Origin: Hybos culiciformis
Taxonomy: Eukaryota; Arthropoda; Insecta; Diptera; Hybotidae
DNA length: 64,000 nucleotides
Direction: 5' to 3'
Assembly: GCA_964007475.1 (NCBI GenBank)
Contig: OZ023273.1
Span: 35,028,436 to 35,092,435, forward strand
Shown: positions 34,637 to 46,000 of the stretch, one piece after another
Numbering within the stretch: the first letter of the stretch is position 1
Layout: each line of letters opens with the position of its first letter
Notes under the pieces: model-generated
What the model was told of the DNA's origin: nothing
Databases searched by the model: none
What the model saw: the letters and a program-made list of their open reading frames with translations, nothing else
Translations under genes and position numbers: made by a program

Positions 34637-37260
34637 AACAATCGCAGTAGATTTCTTATTTAAACAAGTTTCATTTTAGTGTAAATTATTTCGAAACCCT
34701 TAATTTCTGTTGCTTCTCCCAATCCAACAATTAAATCACAAAATAATACACAAAATTAAATACAAATCCATTAAATCTAATTTTTTCTTTTTGTTAACAC
34801 GAAGTTTTTGACATCCAGTATAATGTCAATATTGTCCTTACAATTACAAAGATTAAGCACTCAAAGACTCCAGACTTAATATTTTTTTTTAGCGGGAAAC
34901 CATGCACAAAATTCATAAAAAAAATTATCAAATATTAAATAATTTTAATAAAAAAATAATATTATTTTCATTAGAATTCGAATTCTTTGAAAAAAAATAA
35001 ATAAATAAATAAATAAACTCATCTCTAAACAAATTAAAATTTTATCTTAGGAATTTCTATATAATTAAAATTCTTATTCATTTATTTTTTTACCAAAATA
35101 GTAAATATATGGTTTCAAATTAAAAAAAAAAAATAAAATAATTATAAAAACTAATAATTAAAAAAGAACACTACATAAAAGAAAATGAAATTAAAAATAA
35201 TCCTTTCTATCGATTCATTTAATTTAACAAAAAACAAAATATAATCAAGAAATAAAACTATATAAATATAATAATTCAAAAATCTAAAACAAAAAAGAAA
35301 TTGTAGTTATAATCTGAGTTTCCAAAAAAACCATTTTATTCAAAATTCCAAAAATAAAAACAAAAAAAAAAAAAAACCAGCACAAACAATTTAAATATTT
35401 TCATTCAATATTTGAATGTCAATTCTAAAAAAAAAAAAAAAAAAACAAAAATATAAAATTGTTCTCATTTTAATTTAACTTTTCAAATAAAATTTAAAAT
35501 AAGAAACCGCCAAATTTTCTGTACAAAAAAAAATATATTTTTCGAATTTTCTGAACATAATATACCCAACTTATTTTACTCCACTTAAAAAAAATGTTTA
35601 AATGCTTTTCAGCAAAACTTTACCATTTAATAAACTACATTAAAACATAATTGTAATTATTTCCAAGAAGTGTCAAAATTTAATACAAAAATATGCAAAA
35701 AAAAATTTTTAATGAAAAATTCTTCTTGTTATACTTTTATGAATTTCTTTTTTGTCCACCATCTAACACAAAAAAAAAAATTAAAAGAATTTTAACAATT
35801 TTTGGCGGAAAAAATATTTTTATTAACTTGTTAATAATTTTTAAATAGGTAAGAATTTTTTTCCTTTTTTCTGTTATAAAAAAGTTTCAATTTTTCCCAA
35901 AATCTGCAGAAATTTATTTTATATAATAAAAAATTTTTGTTAACTAGAAATTTATTTATTTTTTTTTTTTAACAAACAAATATTTACTTTTGTTATTTTA
36001 TGTAAAATATTAAATATAAATAAATTAATTGTTTGTTTTGTGTAATTAAAAATTAAATAGTATGACTGAATGAATGAATAATGAGTAAAAAAAAATAAAT
36101 AAAAAAAAATGTATAAATTTTTATTTAAGAAAACAACAAAAATATTAAAGAAAAAAAAAACAAACTTGTAGTAAATATTTTTAATATTATTTTTTCTAAT
36201 AAACATATTGTAATAAGCATCCCTTAAAAAAAAATAAAATAAAAAATAATAAATTTAATAATTTAAAAAAAAAATTAATTAACAAAAAAGAAATTGTAAT
36301 CTGTTTGGTACATAAAATTGAAGAAAACTTAAATTGCATGTAATATCCGGTGGAAAAATTTAATAATGAAAATATTTTTAAGAATTAACTTGCAAATATT
36401 CTAATCATGAAAGTTTTTGATTTTAATTTTAAATTAATTTTTAATTTCTATATATTTAAATATACATATGCAAATTTATATTTTTGTTCTATTCAAACGA
36501 TTCTTATATCAAATCAAGTACCATGAAAACTATCTTAAAGAACTATATCTTGAAGAATGAAAGAATTTTTTCTTATCCAAATGTTACATTTAATGGCAGC
36601 ATTTTATTAATAAAAAAAAATTTAAGTTTCAATAATTTTTTTTTTTTAATTTATTATTGTTTGATAATTCAGTTTTTAAAAGCCAAAAACAAGAACACCA
36701 AAACAAAAATTTATTCAGTTTAAGATAAAAATCAAAAACTATACAATTCCACTATAATATTCTATCAAATATTTGTCATAAAAAAAAAAATTGATAAAAA
36801 AATTCATAGATTCAGCAAACAAATGAAATAATTGAATAATTATACCATAAAATATTACAAAATTAAAATTATTATTATAAAACAAATAAAAAAAAAAATT
36901 AAAGTTAATTCACATGTTAAGAATTTTGCAAAATTCTCTAAAATGAACTAACTACATACTATCACAAATTAAAAAAATAATAATAATAATATAAAAATAT
37001 AAAAAAAACACAAAAAAATAGTTAAATTTATTAAATTAAAAATTATAAAATGAAATTAAAATAAAAATGTATTATTATTGTAATAATAAAAAAATAATAA
37101 TAAAATATTTATTATTTAGGATCCAACAATATTTAAAAAGAAAACTCAAAAGTGAAAAAAACCACTTATATATATTTAGATTGAGAGAAAATGATGAATA
37201 AAACAAAGCATTTAAATAAAAATTATTAAAAATAAAAAAAAAATTGTTTATTTTCATTCC
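34637..37260. other. Extremely A-rich DNA, no gene seen
   Basis: The + strand consists mainly of A-runs mixed with TTAAA and ATAAA words, plus an AAAT microsatellite near 34998-35016. The open frames here (35952-36206 minus, 36484-36723 plus, 37075-37257 minus) are low-complexity Phe/Lys/Asn/Ile strings that arise from base composition. Confidence 0.6.
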
Positions 37261-37276
37261 TTATTTGAATTCCTCA

Positions 37277-37354
37277 GATTAAGAAAACAAGGGAGAAAGA
37301 AGATACTTGCGTGAAACAGGATGAAATTTTACAAATTCGCGAAATTGGATTTTA
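37277..37354 (+). CDS. Weak candidate terminal exon, unknown
   Basis: After ttcctcag comes a 25-codon open stretch and a TAA. It reads IKKTREKEDTCVKQDEILQI then REIGF. Its base composition is richer in G and C than its A-rich neighbourhood. No matching upstream exon was found, and a stretch of this length can arise by chance or belong to a repeat. It is followed by a 19-bp tandem duplication. Confidence 0.15.
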
Positions 37355-37417
37355 AATAATCAGCCACAGAAGAATATTAGCAATGGATCTGGTAAAGATA
37401 GAATTTATGTAGACAGT

Positions 37418-37458
37418 CAGTATATAGTATGTTGTGCAGTATATAGTATGTTGTGCAG
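37418..37458 (+). repeat. 19-bp tandem duplication
   Basis: CAGTATATAGTATGTTGTG is present at 37418-37436 and 37437-37455, followed by a further CAG. Confidence 0.85.
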
Positions 37459-37789
37459 TCTAATTAGAATCTAACCTAGGATGATTTTTTTGGAAAGCTA
37501 ATCCATTTCTAGTACAGAATGATATATGTGAATCTTTTTATCAGATTTATATTTTAAAGTTGCAATAACTTGTCAGTATTTACAAAGTTAATAACATGCT
37601 ACTAAATCATTTTGTTTGGGGAAAAATTTTGAAACTATTGTACCAGGAAATTTTGCAAAGAAGGAACTGAAGACCTGACATGAATTGCATTGCAACAATA
37701 TCAAAATATGCCAATAATATAATTGCTACAGAAATACATAAAACAAAAGACTTGTAGAAACTTTCTAATTTGTACCAATAATATTTTTA

Positions 37790-37968
37790 GCCGTCATGGT
37801 GCAGCGGAGTGTTCGCGGATTCAATTCCCTCCTCGGGCTGAAGTTGATGTACTTAATGTAATGAATTTAAGTTGTCCACTTGATTTAAGTGTTTGTGTTG
37901 TTTTATTTTTATTTAAACAAAAAATAAAAATACTAGGGTTTCATTATATGACATATATTTTTTCTTAA
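37790..37968 (+). mobile_element. tRNA-derived SINE fragment
   Basis: The head resembles a tRNA 5' half, GCCGTCATGGTGCAGCGG, with a pol III A box TGGTGCAGCGG at 37797-37807. A B box-like GGATTCAATTC follows at 37817-37827. The boxes are only about 20 nt apart instead of the 30-40 nt or more of tRNAs, so the anticodon arm is lost and this cannot be a tRNA gene. The following CTCCTCGGGCTGAAGTTG and an unrelated tail are typical of insect SINEs. The 3' end is not well defined. Confidence 0.65.
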
Positions 37969-39899
37969 AAAGTTTTGTTGTTTTTTATAAATTTTTATAA
38001 GACACTTTCTCTGCCGAAAAAATGCTCAAAGTAATAAAATAACTCAAAAACCGTGAAAATTCAATATTAACATGTTTTCTTTAAACATGATGGCATAAAT
38101 TTCCATAACATTATAATATATCAATCGCAATAAAATGTTCACTAGTACACAACACATATATCATTTATAAACATAGCTTGCAGCTCATTCAATTTGTCAT
38201 AATAATTCCTCGAAAATTATTGTCAATTCATATCGAATTGAAATTAGAACAGAAGATCAAAATCAAAATTTCATTTTTATCGATTTAGTCTTTGTCATTG
38301 AAAAGGGCTCATCATGTGTAAAAAATATATGAAATACGTAAAATATGTAAATTTTCTTTTTAATTTTTTTTCTTTAGAAATTTTTACATTTAAAAGCACA
38401 AGTAGAAAAAAAAACTTATTTTATTTATGTTAAATAAATTTATGGCAAAAAATATTTATGCTTAATAATTTTGAATAAGTTAATTGTGTAAGGAAGCGTA
38501 TCATATTTTGAACGGGGTAAAAATCTGTTTCCTGGAAAATTTTATTTGAAAATTAAGGCGTTTGAAATTTTTTGAGTTGTAAAAAAATCACATTTAATTT
38601 CATTTAACCTAATTTGTTATACCATAATGTATCTATTTGGGTTGGAATATGTTCTTCTAAGAAGTGTTATTAAAAACATTATCATTTTGCCAGAAAACCA
38701 TGTACATTACTCATCTCTCACTGTTTTTTTTGTAACAAAATTAAAAGCTTTGAGATACGAAAAAATTAAATTAAAAATAATCAAAAATTTAGATTGATCA
38801 AATAATTGAGATCATTAATAGTAAACTGATCAGAGTGATCATAAATATACTAATATCGCAGAAATAAGTACATGTTTGGATGCATTAAGTAGATGAAATT
38901 TTTGCATGAAATTTTTAACAAAATTAAAATCAATTAAATTTTTTTAAAGATGAAAAAGTTAACAAAAACATTAATCAACTGTAAGAACAATTTGTAAATT
39001 GTGTACATATTGATTGTGTGTAATTGCATATACAACGATCTTTTTCTAAGAGAATTTACATTTTTTGGTAACACTAAAACTGTTGTTGGCTAAAAATAAA
39101 GCGTTGGAATTTTCGATAGTAATCCATTAAAAAGTGGGTTAAAAATATCACAGAAAGAAACGAAAACCTGGAACTTGCAATTTAAAAGACGACAGTTTTT
39201 TTTCTCAAGACCGATAAACAAACAAATATAACTATTTTCATCGAAATCCAGACCCCAGTCTGAATAATTGCAAACAGTCGGCGTTTAACCATTTTTTTTA
39301 TTTCCCTCTAATTATAAATAATCTAGCCATACATAGAATTAGTTTCATTAGAATCCATTTCAATTTCAACTATTAAATGGCTTTAATATTTTTTACTATT
39401 TATTGTACATAAATGAATATAATGTATATTCAATAATGAAACATAAAGAATAAAATATATTTCTAATTTCAACTCTTAAAACATATAGAGCTATTTAAAA
39501 TTAAATAGAAAGTCCGATAAAATTATTACATATGATTTGAATTGAAAATGGACATAAATCTACATAGTATGTATAAAGTACTATACACATGACATTTATA
39601 TTAAAAAGTATATTTTTCATTTTAGAAAATTGTAGACCATGTGGCTACAATAAATCAGTTTAAGAGATAATTTTTATTCTATTAAAATATTCATTAAAAT
39701 AACAAATTTTATCTCCATTTGTAGGAACATTAAAATAATTTTTATTGAAAATAGAATGACAATTTTAAATTTTACATATACATACATATTACAAAAATTG
39801 ATTAAAATTAGAATTTCTCAAAATGATTGAGATAAATGGCTTTTAATAATTATCAATATTTAATATTCTCATGTTTCTTATAGTTATATTTACATATAA
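37969..39899. other. AT-rich DNA without recognised gene
   Basis: No coding segment, RNA gene or clear element was recognised on either strand. Confidence 0.5.
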
Positions 39900-40825
39900 G
39901 GGTAGTTCCACGGAAACTGGCGGAAAACTAAATAAAAATTGTAAAAAAAAAATTATTTTTGAGACTTAAATCAGTATTTGTTAGATGCTTCAGATAATTT
40001 CGAACTTATTCTCAAAGGGAACACCGCATTTTTCGAATTTTTCGATTTTTCAAAGAATTTGTACCGATCAACTTATTCCCGTGTAAGCAAACGAACCACG
40101 GGAATGACACCACGGTAATGACAAAAAAACAGTATTTCCTTAATTTATTGCAAAAAATTCGAAATATTTAAATTTTTTTATCGATTAAATTAAAAGAAAA
40201 AAACAGAGAAATCTAAATAAAATTGATTAAAAAATATTTTTTATTATTTCAATTAAAAAAACACTCACCACGGTAATGACAAAATAGTGAAATAACTGTT
40301 CACAACCGGTTTATTTTACTCGATTTAAATATCACAACTAACAATATCAAGAAAAAATGTATTTACTTAGCTAAATGAAATCGTGATTTTAAATTATATT
40401 AATTGTATTCATTTTTTTTTCACGTAATTCGCAAATGGTTTGAAATTCTTACTGACACGGTAACACTAATAAAATAATAGAAAAAACCAATTAGAACTGT
40501 ACTTTCTTAACTTTTTTAAATTTTAGAGAGCCTTTCACATATTATTTTTTAATAATAAAATTTGTGAAGTATTTATTGATCATTAAAATAATGAATTTCA
40601 GTTTTGAATACGAACCAATTACTTAGTAGCAGCCACGGGAATGACAAAATCAGTCTTTATGGTGCAATTTTTGCTAATAACAGTAAATATTTACATATTT
40701 TTTTTATTTGTCCTAAATGATAATAATTCATATTATGTATTTTCAAGATTAAAATTTTTAATATTTATACTGTTTGCCAAAAAAGTCTGGTAACATCGAA
40801 TCGGCCAGTTTCCGTGGAATTACCC
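39900..40825. mobile_element. Terminal-inverted-repeat element with internal repeated tags
   Basis: The left end GGGTAGTTCCACGGAAACTG and the right end are inverted copies over 22 bp with one mismatch. ATAA flanks both sides (39896-39899, 40826-40829). Inside, CCACGGKAATGACA recurs at about 40096, 40109, 40268 and 40633, with a diverged copy near 40458. No transposase frame is visible, so this is a non-autonomous element of unassigned superfamily. Confidence 0.75.
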
Positions 40826-42016
40826 ATAATTGTCCTGTTAATTATTATACAATTTTATTTAAAACACGAACTCTGTGGATTTGTCCGTTTGTTTAATTCA
40901 GATATTGCAATTGGTATTTGACCCACTAACAACCCGCGAAACGATTTTGTTGAAATTTTGCGGTGACAAGACAATACAATTTTTTTTTTAATGTATTGCG
41001 GTGACAATATCGTCTGCTGAGAAATGCAACAATGTATAATGAAAAGTATAGTTTCGAGTAATTTCAGTTTAAAGATTTGAAAATTAAAAAAAACGTATGG
41101 AAAAAGATTAAGTAAACGTATGGAAAAAAAACGTATGGAAAAAGATCAAGTAACGTAAAATTTTCATCTAAAAAACACATTTTAATTAACATTAAGAATA
41201 TTGCAAACTTTGTACTTATAAAATCGATTACGAGGAATCGAATGGTGCTATTATCTAATAACGACGTATAAATATCATACGTTGTTTCATTTCTGAACAG
41301 ACTATATGTATACATTAAAAATTATTTTCTTGCACTCGCATATTATACTGAGTTTTATTTTCTACTTTTTAGTATAGATTTAAATAACTTAAATTTTTTT
41401 TTATTTTTTTTTTTAATTAAAAAGCTTTGTTTACAAAGAGCTGTCCAAATCGTTTATCATTCCCTAAAACAAAAAAAAATGGCTTACCAAATTTTGAGCG
41501 GTGCACAGATAAAATCATAACATGTATTTAATTCATAAAAAAAAATTATTTTCGATAGCACACATTGCAGAAGTAGTTGAAATTGAATTATACTTTTAGT
41601 GCTTTGAATAGTATAATAATACTTATGCTTTGTAAATTGTGTTATCTAACTTTAACTTCTATATCTTTAAAAATTTGTTTTTTTTTAATTTCTGGTTCGC
41701 CTTAATTTCCAAATTTAAAATAGAACTGATTCTACCTGACATCCTTGATCTATGTATATTATACAGATATTTCACAGAAAAAACAACTTTCTAAATATTC
41801 AAATATGTTTAACAAATAATTTAAATAATGTTATATTTTTATATCACTATTACGATTTTATTATTTATCATGAGTTTTCGTATTTACTATTTAAAGTGCA
41901 ATAATAGGGACATAGTATTTTTATGCCGATGTTTCTCGAATTGTAAATTCAGCAAAAAAAATAATGCTTAATTTTCTGTTTCATAACATTTGTACTTGTT
42001 TGTTCCCATACTAGTA
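40826..42016. other. AT-rich DNA without recognised gene
   Basis: A short repeat of AACGTATGGAAAAA occurs near 41091-41148. The 83-codon minus frame at 41064-41315 is hydrophobic and not recognised. Nothing else was identified. Confidence 0.45.
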
Positions 42017-43072
42017 CAGGTAACCCTTGATTAACACGGTAGTTTGGTTCCAAGAATACTCCGTGTTAATTAAAATCGTGTTAATGGCGCCGTGACATTT
42101 GTCCGCGGGACATTTGTCCGCGATGAAATTTGTATGGAAAACTTCGCGGACAAATGTCATTTTGCAAAATGTCATTTGTCCGCGATTGTAAAATGACATT
42201 TGTCCGCCGCGGACAAATGTCCCAAAATTGGCAAAATGACATTTGTCCGCGATTGAATTTTCTAACTTTAGCGGACAAATGTCATTTTGCAAAATGTCAT
42301 TTGTCCGCGATTGATTTTTCGAATTTTTAGCGGACAAATGTCATTTTGCAAAATGTCATTTGTCCGCGATTGAAATTTTTAATTTTTAGCGGACAAATGT
42401 CATTTTGCAAAATGTCATTTGTCCGCGATTGATTTTTCAGTTTTTTTAGCGGACAAATGTCATTTTGCAAAATGTCATTTGTCCGCGATTAATTTTTATC
42501 GCGGACAAATGACATTTTGGAAAATGTCATTTGTCCGCGGCGGACAAAAGACATTTTGAATCGCGGACAAATGTCATTTTTATGTCCGCGATACAAAAAC
42601 AAATCGCGAACAAATGTCCCGCGGACAAATGTCCAACCCCCGTGTTAATCGAGACTAACAATCAATACAAGTAATGGGGTTTAGTTCCAAAAAAAATTTA
42701 TTTATGTTTTTGATAGTTTTTATTCAGTTCAAAAAAAGAAAATTGAAATATACATATAGACTTGTAATTAAAATTTAATACAAAAATTAAAAGAAATAAA
42801 TTCAAAAATTAAAAGAAATAAAAAAACTCGCCAACTCAGATTTTTTAAATTTGAAAATGTAGAATTATATTTATTTAAAAAAAAACCAACTTAAATTATA
42901 CAAATTTAAATTTTGAAACCGCATTAATTAAAGGTTTTTGTGAATTTTGAAACCGTGTAAATTCAAAACCATGCTAGAAAATATCGTGTTAGTCAAGGAA
43001 GTGCTACAATTTATCAACCGTGTTAAAACGAAATCGTGTTATTCAAGTACCGTGTTAATCAAGGGTTACCTG
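42017..43072. mobile_element. pogo/Tigger-like non-autonomous element, interrupted
   Basis: Perfect 25-bp inverted ends begin CAGGTAACCCTTGATTAACA, and a TA dinucleotide flanks each side (42015-42016, 43073-43074). Ends beginning CAGG and TA duplication are typical of the pogo/Tigger branch of Tc1-mariner. Related AACACGG and CGTGTTAA words recur in the subterminal parts. No transposase is encoded. A second, GC-richer foldback element (42086-42640) is inserted inside; without it the element is about 490 bp. Confidence 0.8.
42086..42640. mobile_element. GC-rich foldback element nested in the pogo-like element
   Basis: The arms begin with inverted copies of GACATTTGTCCGCGGGACAT. Between them are four tandem units of about 59-60 bp starting at 42271, 42330, 42389 and 42449. 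Each unit contains GCGGACAAATGTCATTTTGC then AAAATGTCATTTGTCCGC, a near-palindrome, joined by a T-rich spacer. CGTGTTAAT flanks both ends (42077-42085 and 42641-42649), a possible 9-bp target duplication. However, that word also occurs elsewhere in the host element. The open frames across it on both strands come from the repeats and are not genes. Confidence 0.8.
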
Positions 43073-46000
43073 TACTCCAATAAAATATGATTTATCATCC
43101 TCTAACATTCAACTTGTTAGAAAAATGTAATATTTATCACGAAAAAGAGAATTAATGATGTTCAAAATTGAAATCGGGAGAAAAACCACTTCAACAAAAA
43201 AAAAATTATTTCTAAATGAGGACTTCAGATGAAACTCTTAACTTTCAACGATCAAAAAATTAAATTTCAATTACATAAGGTATACGATTTTCTAATACAT
43301 AAATATATACATATGTATCTTAAAAAATATCAAATTATTCAACATTTAAGTTTCACAAATTTAAAATGCTTGAACATTTTTTTTTTTTTAATATTCACCA
43401 ATAAATTAAATTTGATTTTTTTTTACCAAAAATATTTTCCCTTTCCTTTTAAAATTAAATTTGTCAGAAAATGGCAATAAAAATCTATGAATATATATAT
43501 AAAAATTGTATTTGAGTAAAATGTCCACTCTGATGCTCTTAAGATTTTTAATAAAATTTTATTTTTTTTTTTTTTTCATTTTAATGTTAAAGAATTTCTT
43601 TACATCGAAAACTTAAAAAAAATTTCCGATATTTTTATAAAAAATGTTTTCTTTTGCAATTGTGTATCTATTATATCTATGTATAATGTAAATATATATT
43701 ATAAAATATATTTATATATAAGAATACTTATATGTTGTACATAATAAAGTATATGTGTTTGCATATAATATACCTTCGTATGAAAATTTCATAATATTTG
43801 TTTTTAGTTAGTTTTTTATTACTTTAAAATAAAAATTTCATTCAAAAGAATTTTTTTTTATTATAATGGCAATAAGCCAAAATTAAAATCTATGTCAAAT
43901 TTAAAGTTAATTTGATATTGACCCTTTAATTTATAAAAGAAAAGCTTATTATAAAAGTAACCTTTAATGAATTAGATACAAAAGCCATGGAATTAAATTT
44001 ATTTAGGCGAAAAGTTATTTAAGAAAAATTTTTAAGTATTAAAACCTTTAATGCATGACATACAAAAAAGTTACAGACCAAAAAGTATTATGTTTATTAA
44101 GCATTCTTGAATAAATTTTAATATAAATTTTAATGGTTATTTAATTTTCTGCCAATTAAATGGACATTATTATGATTTAAGTTAAGATTTAAATAAAAAA
44201 ATATGTTTTTATATAATAATTATAGTCAACAAAAGGGTATTTAAAAAATCGAGTACATTTTCTTATTTATGCTCAGAACTAACAAATTCGAAAGGACTAA
44301 AAAAGTTTTAAACACTTTAACTTGTAAAAAAATCCACAGTTGATATTTTTGTGGCATTCAATTAATTTCTTAATTATTTGTCAAGCACATTTTCAATAAC
44401 ATTCGTTTTTATTTAAACATGGATATTGGAGTCATATTTGAACAGTTCAATTTGAATTTTCTGATTTATATCATTCAGTAGCATTAAAAATTTTACGGCT
44501 TATTTAATATTTCTTCTTTAATCTTACATATTTGACATTATATATACATAAAATAAGTATGAAAAAGGAAATTAAAATCGAATTATTTTCAGATCATTTA
44601 TTTTTGAAAAATACATTATAATTTATATTATGTCTAAATCTAAAGAATAATAATAAAATAAAACTTATATATCTCTTTCTCTATTGTCTATTTTAGAAAT
44701 TTAAAGAATATTATTCTGTTCTTATTTATGTTGAAAAAAACAATATTATTTGGCGGGAAACCAGAGCATAAAAACATACAGATTTTTCCTCATTATAATT
44801 TTTTATAATGAGATTAAAATATACGTTAGGTAATAATAATCTCACACGACTTTAATAATGTTTTTATTTTTATTCAACAAGGACATTATTTTCAAATTAG
44901 AATACCGGAAAAAGTTTTTCTTTTCTAAAAATGCATCATTTTTATCCTTGTATATTTACTACATATATATATATATCGTATTGTGTGTTTATACATGTAC
45001 ACCTTAAAAAAAAATATTTGTATTTTTTCCTATAATGTTAAATTTTAGATAACATGCTATAAATCAGTTTGTGTTGTGACATAAAGTTGTAAAATTGCTG
45101 GTTGTACATCTCATTAATTTCTCCTAAAAATTTCAAATCATTTATTCTTTTTCTAATGATGTACCTACATGTTCAATATACATACCTACACATAATGTTT
45201 TTTTTTTTAATTTGATTTTTTCATTTTACATTTTGTAAAATTAACCATAACTGAATTCAACTTTATATATAATACACCTTAATGTTGTGGATAGTTAAGG
45301 TTCGGTATTAACTACATGCTTTCTTTTGCAAAAGATCATTGATACCAATGTGTATTATTATTGAGCGCGTCTTAGACTATTTCTAGTGAAGTAGGTAATG
45401 ATTTTACTTAAAAGCATTTAAAATTTTTAATTGTTTTTATTTCATAGTTATACTAAAGTAAAGACTCGTCCTGTATATTTATTGACAATAAATATCCTCG
45501 AATTGGGATTGGGAAACTATGAAATAGAATATGAATAATTAAGTGCCTAAATGAAATAAAAATTGAATTTTATGAAAACAAAAAACAAAAATTAATGATG
45601 ATTTTTCTTTTAAATAAGCCCCAATTGTTTTCAAAAATGGTTTATTATATTTTTATGTAGCAAACTTGCAGATAATCATATCAAAAACGAAAATTTCGAT
45701 TTTTTATTATATTCTAAAATTTTGCATTTTTCTTTTTTATAGTAGTTTCAGTTTGATGTTCTGTGCTACTGTACTGACTATATACATATAACAATAATTG
45801 AAAAACCAATTTTATTGTTTGCATCAACTGAATTTGACTTTTTATGTGAACTAAAATATTGATAGAAAAATTTTTTTAAAAAAAATATTTGATTATTATT
45901 CCTCTTCCTCGTACAGATATGTTTATGTTACATATACAATGTATCTATCTGTATATGACATAAATATCGTTACAAAGGGTAATATCATCAGAGTGCAATT

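Noticed and set aside
35952..37257. Several frames of 60-84 codons in the A-rich tract
   Set aside because: All are low-complexity Phe/Tyr/Asn/Lys strings caused by A and T runs.
37790..37845. tRNA gene
   Set aside because: A and B boxes are too close, there is no anticodon arm, and no cloverleaf can form; a SINE head fits better.
41064..41315. 83-codon hydrophobic minus frame
   Set aside because: Phe and Leu richness follows from base composition, and part of it covers a short tandem repeat.
42011..42337. Overlapping open frames on both strands in the GC-rich repeat
   Set aside because: They are translations of the repeated GACATTTGTCCGCG units (peptides such as RGQMSFCK recur) and reflect periodicity, not genes.
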